DNA from: Gemmatimonadota bacterium
GTDB lineage: Bacteria; Latescibacterota; UBA2968; UBA8231
Direction of reading: 5' to 3'
Length of the DNA stretch: 21,518 nucleotides
Assembly (NCBI GenBank): GCA_018673255.1
Contig: JABHDC010000285.1
Location: 1-21,518, forward strand
Under the pieces are notes generated by a model. That model was not told the DNA's origin. It saw only the letters and a program-made list of their open reading frames with translations, and ran no database searches. Of this stretch, positions 14,729-21,518 are shown in pieces. The translations under genes and the position numbers were made by a program. The stretch's first letter is position 1; each line of letters begins with the position of its first letter.

Positions 14729-15747
14729 TGAGGCGCCCCCGAATTCTTCATCTGGCTGAGAGTCGGGCAGAGCCTCGCGCCTGGACCGGTGCGTTCTGTA
14801 AAGCGGTGCGACAGATCGGGGATCTCGATATCGTCGAGGGTGGCGCTGATCTATCCGATGAGGCCGCGGCTGAGCGCATCCGCGCCTACGAGATTCTCGT
14901 GACCAGTTGGGGTGCGCGTGCCGTGCCGGCTTCACTGGCATCGGAACCGGGAGATCTGCGTTACGTCTGCCATCTCACTGGCCAACTGCGAACGACGATC
15001 CCCATCGAGTTCATCGAGTCATCGATTCCGGTGACGAATTGGGGCGACGCCCAGGCGCGAGCGGTTGCCGAAGGTGCAGTGACCTTGTTGCTGGCGTGCC
15101 TGAAGGGGTTGCGGCCCCGCATCGAGCGCATCGCCGGCGGTGACTGGCGTCCACCAGATGATTTCCGCGCCGGCATGTTGCAGAATCTGGATCTGGGGAT
15201 CTATGGGTGCGGCTTTATCGCTGGCTGCTTCATCGACATGGTTCGTCCCTTTGGTCCGCGCCTGCGTGTCTTCGACCCCTATGTCGACGAATTGCCCGAA
15301 GGCTGCGAGGCTGTGGAATCTCTCGAAGCATTATTCGATCACAGCCGGGTCGTTGCCATCCACGCCGGTCTGTCGCCGGAAACCGAAGGATCGGTGACGG
15401 CGGATCTGCTGGCCCGACTGCCCGACGGGGGTATCCTGATCAATACAGGACGCGGTGCCATCGTCGATCAGGAGGCATTGTTCGCTGAACTTCAGAGTGG
15501 CCGTCTGCGAGCTGGTCTCGATGTCCTCAGGCCGCCGGAGGAACTGCCGCGCGAGCATCCCGCGCGGGGCTGGTCGAATCTGATTCTGACGGGGCACAGC
15601 CTGTCTCAGCCCTACCCGAAGGCGTATGACGCGGCGGAGGCCTTCGAGCCCATGCACCACATCTGTCTGGAAAATCTGCGCCGTCACCTGACCTCAGAAC
15701 CCTTGCGGTTCGAGATGGATCGGCGCCGTTACGAGTTGAGCACGTGA
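14728..15747 (+). CDS. D-isomer-specific 2-hydroxyacid dehydrogenase (NAD(P)-dependent)
   Basis: A 339-residue cytoplasmic oxidoreductase interconverting a 2-hydroxyacid and a 2-oxoacid. The Rossmann motif reads LGIYGCGFIAG, i.e. GxGxxA rather than GxGxxG. Catalytic elements are present: Arg in ILINTGRGAIVDQEAL, an acidic residue in the DVLRPPEELP segment and the proton-relay His in LILTGHSLSQ. The N-terminal part (residues 1-100) is the substrate-binding lobe and is not close to any subfamily I can name. It is translationally coupled to the upstream PhyH gene and lies 14 bp before the start of the CBM9-like gene, so the three genes form a likely operon. Confidence 0.9.
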   Translation: MRRPRILHLAESRAEPRAWTGAFCKAVRQIGDLDIVEGGADLSDEAAAERIRAYEILVTSWGARAVPASLASEPGDLRYVCHLTGQLRTTIPIEFIESSIPVTNWGDAQARAVAEGAVTLLLACLKGLRPRIERIAGGDWRPPDDFRAGMLQNLDLGIYGCGFIAGCFIDMVRPFGPRLRVFDPYVDELPEGCEAVESLEALFDHSRVVAIHAGLSPETEGSVTADLLARLPDGGILINTGRGAIVDQEALFAELQSGRLRAGLDVLRPPEELPREHPARGWSNLILTGHSLSQPYPKAYDAAEAFEPMHHICLENLRRHLTSEPLRFEMDRRRYELST

Positions 15748-15761
15748 GAGGGAGGGAGAAG

Positions 15762-16562
15762 ATGATGAGGATTGCTCTGATACTGGCGCTGGCGACGGCA
15801 TCACTGGCGCAGGATGTACCGGTGGCCAACTGCTTTCATACGACGGTGGCCCCGATCATCGACGGGCGAGGTGATGACGCCGTATGGGAGAGTGCTGTTC
15901 GTGTCGATCTGGTCGACGTAGCCAAACTGGATCCAACACCACACAGCCAGCCGACCCAGGCTCGGTTGTTGTGGGGGGCTGAGGCTCTCTATGTCCTGTT
16001 CGAGGCGACCGACCCGGATGTGTGGTCGAGTCTGAGTGATCGGGATGATCCGCTCTACAATGAAGAGGTCGTCGAGTTGTTCATCGATCCGGATGGTGAC
16101 GGGCTCAACTATGTCGAGATTGAGATCAACTCGGTGGGGACGATCTTCGATCTGCTGGTGACCAAGTCGCTACGGCAGGGGGGGAAGGGCATGCCCGTCT
16201 GGGATCCTGCGCTGGAGACAGGTGTGTCGACGCAGGGGACCATCAACGATCCCTCCGACACCGACTCGGGTTGGAGTGCGGAGATCGCTCTGCCATGGTC
16301 GGCACTGCAGACCTCGATTCTGGATGTACCCGGTTCGATGGCCCTGCCGCCGAATGTGGGTGATCGCTGGCGCTTGAATCTGTACCGCTACGAACGTCTG
16401 CGGACGGCCGGTGTCGCCACGGGCACCATCGAGTACAGCGCCTGGTCTCCCGTGGGCCGGATCGACTTCCACGCTCCTGATCGATTCGGGATCGTCGTCT
16501 TTGCCGATGAGCGGACGGCAGTCAATCCCATGTCCTGGGGTCGCGTCAAGATCTCTGACTAA
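15762..16562 (+). CDS. Secreted CBM9-like (carbohydrate-binding family 9-like) domain protein
   Basis: A 266-residue exported protein with a short signal peptide (MMRIALILALATASLAQ, cleavage before QDVP) and one beta-sandwich domain of the family 9-like carbohydrate-binding type. The typical opening is PIIDGRGDDAVWESA; later come LLWGAEALYVLFEATDPDVW, NEEVVELFIDPDGDGLNYVE, WSAEIALPWSAL and GDRWRLNLYRYER. No catalytic domain is attached. Such domains bind sugars in xylanases, but stand-alone copies are common in environmental genomes and their ligands are mostly unknown. A GGAGGG ribosome site (15751-15756) favours ATG 15762; the next ATG at 15765 is equally possible, while the GTG at 15744 overlaps the previous stop. 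It is the last gene of the PhyH-dehydrogenase unit and is followed by a terminator-like hairpin. Confidence 0.85.
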   Translation: MMRIALILALATASLAQDVPVANCFHTTVAPIIDGRGDDAVWESAVRVDLVDVAKLDPTPHSQPTQARLLWGAEALYVLFEATDPDVWSSLSDRDDPLYNEEVVELFIDPDGDGLNYVEIEINSVGTIFDLLVTKSLRQGGKGMPVWDPALETGVSTQGTINDPSDTDSGWSAEIALPWSALQTSILDVPGSMALPPNVGDRWRLNLYRYERLRTAGVATGTIEYSAWSPVGRIDFHAPDRFGIVVFADERTAVNPMSWGRVKISD

Positions 16563-16587
16563 CTCCTCTCACCCAGGCAACGTCCGA

Positions 16588-16620
16588 GGCCCGTGTCCCT
16601 GCTCTCAAGGGATGCGGGCC
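16588..16620 (+). terminator. Intrinsic terminator-like hairpin after the CBM9-like gene
   Basis: GGCCCGTGTCCCT (16588-16600) pairs with AGGGATGCGGGCC (16608-16620) through 13 pairs, two of them G-U, around a 7-nt loop. GCTGTTGTTCTG follows, moderately T-rich. It lies 26 bp after the stop of the last gene of the unit. Confidence 0.65.
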
Positions 16621-16648
16621 GCTGTTGTTCTGCTCCGAGGGGCAGACT

Positions 16649-16674
16649 GAGATGAGACATCTGTGTCCCATCTC
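16649..16674. promoter_or_regulatory. Hairpin of unknown role upstream of the cytochrome operon
   Basis: GAGATGAGACA (16649-16659) and TGTCCCATCTC (16664-16674) form an 11-bp stem with a single mismatch and a 4-nt loop (TCTG). There is no T-run after it on the plus strand. It lies between the terminator of the previous unit and the cytochrome genes, about 190 bp before the first start codon. It could be a second terminator or an operator. Confidence 0.45.
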
Positions 16675-16714
16675 CAGCACAGCATCGCGCGGCGACGGTC
16701 CCAGTGGGGCGCTC

Positions 16715-16742
16715 CTGACGCTGTTATCTGGCCTGTCATACT
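16715..16742 (+). promoter_or_regulatory. Weak promoter candidate for the multihaem cytochrome operon
   Basis: CTGACG (16715-16720) and CATACT (16737-16742) are 16 bp apart, each with four of six consensus matches, and lie 122 bp upstream of the proposed start at 16864. The match is weak and given only as the best candidate in this spacer. Confidence 0.25.
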
Positions 16743-16863
16743 GCAATTACACGCAATCGGGCTCGTGGCATGCAGGTTGCGGCAGGCGGATCGGTGAGGA
16801 GTGTTGCACAATTCTACGTGGCCTGGATGGGCCTGGGGGTTTGAGAAGGTGGGCAGTCTGCGG

Positions 16864-18777
16864 ATGTATGTGTGGATGGGGTTCTTACTGGTCATGCTGT
16901 GCGGTGGTCAGGCAGTGGCCCAGAGTGATGAAGACTGCATGGAGTGTCATGCGGATGAAGAACTGGTCCGCGAAGGGGACTGGCGTCCGGGGACATCGGT
17001 CTTCGTCGATCCTGACGTATTGGCCAATTCGATGCACGAGGGCATGGAATGCCTCGACTGCCACGTGGATGCGACGGAAGACCACGACGAGCGGTTGCCC
17101 GCCCTGGCCTGTGCCGATTGCCACGACGATGCAGCAGAAGACTACGATGGGGGCCTGCACGGACAGGCGCTGAACGCCGGCAATGAACTGGCGCCGGATT
17201 GTGCCGCCTGCCACGGTGGTCACGAGATCCAGACGGTCGACGATGAGACTTCCCCCGTGCATCGGGCGAATCTGTTGCTGACCTGCGCCGAGTGCCACGC
17301 CGACTCAAGCTTCATTCAGCGGGCCCGCCTGCACCGCGTCTCTCCCCTGGAGGGTTACCAGCAAAGCGTGCACTTCGGTGCATTGGCCGAGGAAGGGGCG
17401 ACGTGCACTGATTGCCACGGCGCTCACGGCCTCTACAAGCCGAGTGATCCACGCTCAGCGATCCATCAGATGAATATCTCCAGCACCTGCGGTCAGTGTC
17501 ACGAAGACATCCAGCAGGTGTACGAAGTCAGCGTGCACGGCCAAGCCGTCGCCGACGGCCAGTCTGATGCCCCCAGCTGCATCGACTGCCATGGTGAGCA
17601 CGAGATCCGCTCCCATCTTGATCCCAAGTCCAGCGTGTACCCGGCGCAACTGGCCAAGACCACCTGCGTCTGGTGCCACGAATCAGAACGGATCACACGC
17701 CGGTTCGGTCTTCCAAGCCATCGGCAGGAAAGCTACGCCGATAGCTATCATGGTCTGGCAGACCAGGCCGGCTCGACCACCGTCGCCAACTGCGCCAGTT
17801 GCCACGGCATCCATGACATCCTGCCCTCGACGGATCCGGCGTCATTGATCCATGCTGACAACCTGCCCGCCACCTGCGGTGAGTGTCACCCCGGGGCGGG
17901 GGCGAACTTCGCAGCGGGCAAGATTCACGCGGGATCCGGTGACAGCGCCGAAGATCATCCCTTTGTCTCCATGGCCCGGACACTCTACCTGTGGTTGATC
18001 GTCATCGTCATCGGCGGCATGGTGGTCCACAATGGCCTGGACATGCGTCTCAAGGGGCGTGTCGCTCGTCCACCACGTGGCCGCTATCACGAACGTTTCA
18101 CCGTCAACGAACGGCTGCAACACGCGGTCATGGCGGGCTCCTTCATCGTGCTCGCCTACACCGGCTTTGCTCTCAAGTTCCCCAATGCCTGGTGGGCGGT
18201 GCCGCTGGTGTGGCTCAATGGCGGTGAAGAGACACGTCGTATCATCCATCGTGGTGCAGCGATCGCTATGGTCGCTGTCTGTGTCTACCACCTGATCTAT
18301 CTTGTGGCCACCGTGCGCGGCCGTGACCAGCTCAACGCCATGCGGCCCAAGCTGCAGGACGCGCGTGACATGGCGCAGATGATCGGCTACTACTTCGGAC
18401 GTCGGCCCCACGGTCCGGCCTTCGATCGCTTCGGCTATATCGAGAAACTGGAATACTGGGCCCTGGTCTGGGGCAGTATTGTCATGACCCTGACCGGATT
18501 CGGATTGTGGTTTGAGAACCAGACACTGATGTGGATTCCCAAGTGGGGTCTGGATCTGTTCACAGTCGTCCACTACTACGAAGCCTGGCTGGCGACACTG
18601 GCCATCATCGTATGGCACTTCTATTGGGTCATGTTCAATCCCAGCGTCTATCCCATGTCTCTGGTCTGGCTCGATGGCCACATGTCAGAAGAAGAGATGC
18701 GACACGAACATCCTCGTGAACTGGAACGTTTGCGCGAGCAGCCCGAGGACGGGAAGGAATCAAAGGACGATTCATGA
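16864..18777 (+). CDS. Membrane-anchored 11-haem cytochrome c fused to a cytochrome b-like domain
   Basis: A protein of 637 residues. A signal peptide (MYVWMGFLLVMLCGGQAVAQ) leads into a periplasmic domain with 11 CxxCH motifs, from CMECH at 25-29 to CGECH near residue 340. From about residue 372 come five hydrophobic segments: LYLWLIVIVIGGMVVHNG, then HAVMAGSFIVLAYTGFAL, HRGAAIAMVAVCVYHLIYLV, LVWGSIVMTLTGFGLWF and WLATLAIIVWHFYWVMF. Paired histidines inside them fit a dihaem cytochrome b able to take electrons from, or give them to, quinol. The layout matches CbcL-type fusions of Geobacter. The repeated pattern CHGxHxI....DPxS..H marks internal dihaem modules. ATG 16864 is chosen because it begins the signal peptide; the frame is open from GTG 16801. 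The stop overlaps the next gene by ATGA. It probably moves electrons between the quinone pool and periplasmic acceptors. Confidence 0.88.
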   Translation: MYVWMGFLLVMLCGGQAVAQSDEDCMECHADEELVREGDWRPGTSVFVDPDVLANSMHEGMECLDCHVDATEDHDERLPALACADCHDDAAEDYDGGLHGQALNAGNELAPDCAACHGGHEIQTVDDETSPVHRANLLLTCAECHADSSFIQRARLHRVSPLEGYQQSVHFGALAEEGATCTDCHGAHGLYKPSDPRSAIHQMNISSTCGQCHEDIQQVYEVSVHGQAVADGQSDAPSCIDCHGEHEIRSHLDPKSSVYPAQLAKTTCVWCHESERITRRFGLPSHRQESYADSYHGLADQAGSTTVANCASCHGIHDILPSTDPASLIHADNLPATCGECHPGAGANFAAGKIHAGSGDSAEDHPFVSMARTLYLWLIVIVIGGMVVHNGLDMRLKGRVARPPRGRYHERFTVNERLQHAVMAGSFIVLAYTGFALKFPNAWWAVPLVWLNGGEETRRIIHRGAAIAMVAVCVYHLIYLVATVRGRDQLNAMRPKLQDARDMAQMIGYYFGRRPHGPAFDRFGYIEKLEYWALVWGSIVMTLTGFGLWFENQTLMWIPKWGLDLFTVVHYYEAWLATLAIIVWHFYWVMFNPSVYPMSLVWLDGHMSEEEMRHEHPRELERLREQPEDGKESKDDS

Positions 18778-21518
18778 GTGATGGCTTGAACCGGCGAAGT
18801 ATGGCGCGGCACCTGATCGCCCTTGTGGCGGTTGTCGCGGTCGGGGCGCTGACCTCCGTGTCAGCGCAGGATCGCATGGAGTGTTACGACTGCCACGACG
18901 ATGACTCGATGGAGTCCCTGTATGTCGATCCCGCAGTCTTCGATGCGTCCGCCCACGGTTTCCTCGAGTGTATTGACTGCCACGAGGAACTCATTGACGC
19001 CGAGTTCGAGCACGATGTCCCGCTGGCGCCGGTGGATTGTGCCATGTGTCACGATGATATGGCCGAGGATGTCCTGGCCGGCCCGCATGGCGACTGGCTC
19101 TCAGAGACCGATGCACCTGCCGATGGTTGTATCACCTGCCACGGCATTCACGATGTCCTGCCTTCCAGCGATCCCGCCTCACCCATCCATCCTTCGGCCG
19201 TAGATCTGCTGTGTGCCGACTGTCACGACGATGTGCTTGAAGTGGTGCAGGGCAGTGTACATGGCGCTGCCACTGAAGGTGGTCCGCTGCAGGCCAGTTG
19301 CGTGCAGTGCCACATCGGCCACGACGTACCCATGCCGAATACGGTGGAGGTCGAGGTCGAGGTCTGCGGTACCTGTCATCAGGATGCAGCTGCCATGCAG
19401 GCGCGATCTGTGCATGCGCGTGCCGCAGTACAGGGAGATGAGCTGGCACCGGATTGCACCGACTGCCATGGTGTGCACGATATCCTCTCCAGCCAGGATC
19501 AGCGCTCGCCAACAGAGACGATGAATGTGCCCGCCCTGTGCGGCTCCTGTCACCAGGAGGGCACGCAGGTCTCTGAGCGAATCGAGATCGCCGAACACGA
19601 GATCCTCGCCAACTACTCCCAGTCCATCCACGGCCAGGGCCTGTTCAAGCAGGGCCTGCGCGTGACGGCAGTCTGTACTTCCTGCCACGAGTCTCACCTG
19701 ATCCTGGACATGAATCATCCCGAATCCAGCATCGGCCACGACCGGGTGGCTGAGACCTGTACTCAGTGTCACTCGCGCATCGAGCAGGTGCATGTGCAGG
19801 TCATCTCCGGACAGTTGTGGGAGACTGAGCCTGACAAGATTCCGTCCTGCATCGACTGTCACCGGCCCCACAAGATCCGGCGCACGCCGCTGGATCTGCA
19901 GCGCGTGGCTAAAGAAGAATGCATGAGCTGTCACAGCGACCGGGACCTGGTCGTCGAGCGGGATGGCCAGACCGTATCGCTTTTTGTGGATGACGAGGCC
20001 CACGGCATGTCGGCCCATGGTGGCGTGACCTGCGCCCAGTGTCACAGCCAGGTCAGTACCGCCCTGTCCAGGCCCTGCGCAGCGATTACGACACCGGTGG
20101 ATTGCAGCGTATGCCACGCTGACGTTGCCCTGGAGTACCGTGATAGCACGCATGGGACGCTCGCTGCTGCAGGTGATCCCGACGCCCCGACCTGTCTGAG
20201 CTGCCACGCCCCCTGTGCCACACAGGGTCACGAGGTCTCGACGTCACCCACTTTTGCGCGCAATGTCCCCGAACTGTGCGGGAAGTGTCACGCCGCAGGG
20301 AAGGTTGCGGCGTTGCGCACGCCGGATGGCCCGCAGGATGTCGTTGAGAGCTACCTGCACAGCATTCACGGAAAGGGCCTCATCGAGGCCGGTCTCATCG
20401 TCTCGGCGACGTGCGCCAACTGTCACACACCGCACCATGAGCTGCCCGCTGACTCGACGGGTTCTTCTGTTCATCCGCGCAATTTGGCCGCTACGTGCGG
20501 TACCTGTCACAAAGGGATCGAAGAGACCTTCAAGACCAGCATCCACTGGCCGGGCAATGGCACGGCGGATGCGGAACGACTGCCCACGTGTGAGGGCTGC
20601 CATTCTTCCCACGAGATCAGTCGCCACGATGCGGTGGGCTTCCGCACACGCATGATGGAGCAGTGCGGCAACTGCCATGAGAGCGAGGCGGGGTCCTATT
20701 TCGAGACCGTGCATGGTAAGGTCTCGCGACTCGGTGACGAGGGGGCGGCCAAGTGTTACGACTGTCACGGCACGCACAATATTCTGGCGCCGGAGCGACC
20801 CCAGTCGACGCTGAGTCACGGCAACGTGATCGAGACCTGCGCATCCTGTCACCCTGGCGCGCAGCGGCAATTCGCCGGCTATCTGACCCACGCGACCCAT
20901 CACGACCCGGACAAGTATCCCTATCTCTACTATGCCTGGGTCTTCATGACGACACTGCTCGTGGGCACACTGAGCGTGTTCCTGCTGCACACCTTCCTGT
21001 GGCTCTTCCGACTGTGGCGGACCCGCGAGAGCTGGCGAGTCCTCAAGCAGACGGTACCTGATCGTTACTACGTGCGCTTCACCCTGCGCCAGCGGCTCAT
21101 GCATCTGGTGATGATCGTCAGCTTCTTCACTCTGACCATCACAGGCATGACGCTGAAGTTCTCCTACATGGAGTGGGCATCGACGATCTCTCATCTTCTG
21201 GGTGGCTTCAGCGTGACCGGCGTTTTGCATCGTGGCGCGGCAGTGGCCCTGTTGGCCCTCTTTGCCTTCCACCTGCGCCAGGTCGTGCAGATGCGGCGCG
21301 CCTCCGGCAAGAGCTGGTGGGCGTACGTGACGGATCAGGACTCTATGCTGCCGAATGTCCGAGATGGGCAGCATCTGTGGGCGAATCTGCGCTGGTTCTT
21401 CGGTCGCGGTGAGCGGCCCCAGTACAGTCGTTTCACCTACTGGGAGAAGTTCGATTACTTCGCCGTCTTCTGGGGTGTCTTCATCATCGGTGGTACGGGG
21501 CTCATCCTGTGGTTCCCG
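18774..21518 (+). CDS. Giant 23-haem cytochrome c fused to a cytochrome b-like domain (3' end outside window)
   Basis: A partial gene: 915 codons are visible and the frame runs without a stop to the window edge. Residues 1-33 are a signal peptide (MARHLIALVAVVAVGALTSV, cleavage after SVSA). I counted 23 CxxCH motifs between residues 36 and about 690, one per ~29 residues, from CYDCH to CASCH. From about residue 718 come hydrophobic segments homologous to the upstream gene: AWVFMTTLLVGTLSVFLLHTF, HLVMIVSFFTLTITGMTL, HRGAAVALLALFAFHLRQVV, and FAVFWGVFIIGGTGLILWF at the edge; at least one more is expected outside. AAAGGA six bases before the ATG and the ATGA overlap show coupling to the 11-haem gene. 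I checked the frame at several haem motifs and saw no frameshift. Likely a long periplasmic haem wire linked to a quinone-reactive membrane domain. Confidence 0.9.
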   Translation, partial: MSDGLNRRSMARHLIALVAVVAVGALTSVSAQDRMECYDCHDDDSMESLYVDPAVFDASAHGFLECIDCHEELIDAEFEHDVPLAPVDCAMCHDDMAEDVLAGPHGDWLSETDAPADGCITCHGIHDVLPSSDPASPIHPSAVDLLCADCHDDVLEVVQGSVHGAATEGGPLQASCVQCHIGHDVPMPNTVEVEVEVCGTCHQDAAAMQARSVHARAAVQGDELAPDCTDCHGVHDILSSQDQRSPTETMNVPALCGSCHQEGTQVSERIEIAEHEILANYSQSIHGQGLFKQGLRVTAVCTSCHESHLILDMNHPESSIGHDRVAETCTQCHSRIEQVHVQVISGQLWETEPDKIPSCIDCHRPHKIRRTPLDLQRVAKEECMSCHSDRDLVVERDGQTVSLFVDDEAHGMSAHGGVTCAQCHSQVSTALSRPCAAITTPVDCSVCHADVALEYRDSTHGTLAAAGDPDAPTCLSCHAPCATQGHEVSTSPTFARNVPELCGKCHAAGKVAALRTPDGPQDVVESYLHSIHGKGLIEAGLIVSATCANCHTPHHELPADSTGSSVHPRNLAATCGTCHKGIEETFKTSIHWPGNGTADAERLPTCEGCHSSHEISRHDAVGFRTRMMEQCGNCHESEAGSYFETVHGKVSRLGDEGAAKCYDCHGTHNILAPERPQSTLSHGNVIETCASCHPGAQRQFAGYLTHATHHDPDKYPYLYYAWVFMTTLLVGTLSVFLLHTFLWLFRLWRTRESWRVLKQTVPDRYYVRFTLRQRLMHLVMIVSFFTLTITGMTLKFSYMEWASTISHLLGGFSVTGVLHRGAAVALLALFAFHLRQVVQMRRASGKSWWAYVTDQDSMLPNVRDGQHLWANLRWFFGRGERPQYSRFTYWEKFDYFAVFWGVFIIGGTGLILWFP

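Noticed and set aside
13787..14941. Antisense open frame of 384 codons over the PhyH gene
   Set aside because: The plus strand encodes an intact PhyH protein with all ligands. The antisense product resembles nothing and lacks a ribosome site.
17842..18681. Minus-strand open frame of 279 codons under the cytochrome b domain
   Set aside because: It is antisense to clearly coding membrane segments and has no family features.
20200..20230. A 24th haem motif near CHAPCATQGH
   Set aside because: The spacing is Cys-Ala-Thr-Gln-Gly-His, which is not a CxxCH binding motif.
20244..21374. Long antisense open frame (376 codons) across the 23-haem gene
   Set aside because: Regular haem codons leave the opposite strand free of stops. 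Its protein is low-complexity His/Arg-rich text, while the plus strand has 23 CxxCH motifs and membrane segments.
1..21518. tRNA, rRNA, transposase, integrase or phage genes
   Set aside because: I looked on both strands and saw no cloverleaf, rRNA signature or mobile-element protein motif. I could not run a search tool.

Overview
The window is about 21.5 kb of GC-rich DNA (roughly 60% G+C by eye), apparently a chromosomal piece of a Gram-negative, free-living bacterium. Lipoprotein and Sec signal peptides, periplasmic c-type cytochromes, Shine-Dalgarno motifs and hairpin terminators point that way. The mix of a CRTAC1-type FG-GAP/UnbV protein, large TPR lipoproteins, PhyH-like oxygenases and very large multihaem cytochromes is typical of poorly cultured lineages such as Latescibacterota, Krumholzibacteriota, Eisenbacteria or Gemmatimonadota. 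That placement is an inference; no rRNA or other decisive marker is present apart from ribosomal protein bS21.

Layout. 1-144: a perfect 18-bp tandem repeat running off the left edge. 344-8127: single genes and short pairs in alternating orientation: a CDF metal transporter (+); a FAD-dependent oxidoreductase (-) divergent from a membrane fatty-acid desaturase (+); a C39/BtrH-like hypothetical (-) divergent from a dihaem cytochrome c with a TPR tail (+); then an N-carbamoyl-D-amino-acid hydrolase translationally coupled to RNase D (+), ended by a strong bidirectional hairpin. 8275-9462: rpsU (-), with a good promoter and possible operator, downstream of a 2-oxoglutarate/Fe(II) oxygenase (-). 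9425-9871: a decayed gene with two frameshifts. 9847-13455: two convergent genes, a TPR lipoprotein (+) and a TPR/FG-GAP/UnbV protein (-), separated by 6 bp. 13456-13897: a non-coding stretch holding a possible gene remnant. 13898-16562: a compact three-gene unit of PhyH dioxygenase, D-2-hydroxyacid dehydrogenase and secreted CBM9-like domain protein, closed by a hairpin.

The most striking part is 16864-21518: two genes overlapping by ATGA, each encoding a periplasmic multihaem cytochrome c domain fused to a membrane cytochrome-b-like domain. The first carries 11 CxxCH motifs in 637 residues. The second carries 23 CxxCH motifs before its membrane domain and is cut by the right edge of the window. 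Both are built largely from a recurring dihaem module of about 60 residues. The architecture is like the quinol-linked CbcL-type cytochrome b/c fusions known from Geobacter, but with more haems and as a tandem pair. The working idea is a two-step quinone-pool to periplasm electron conduit.
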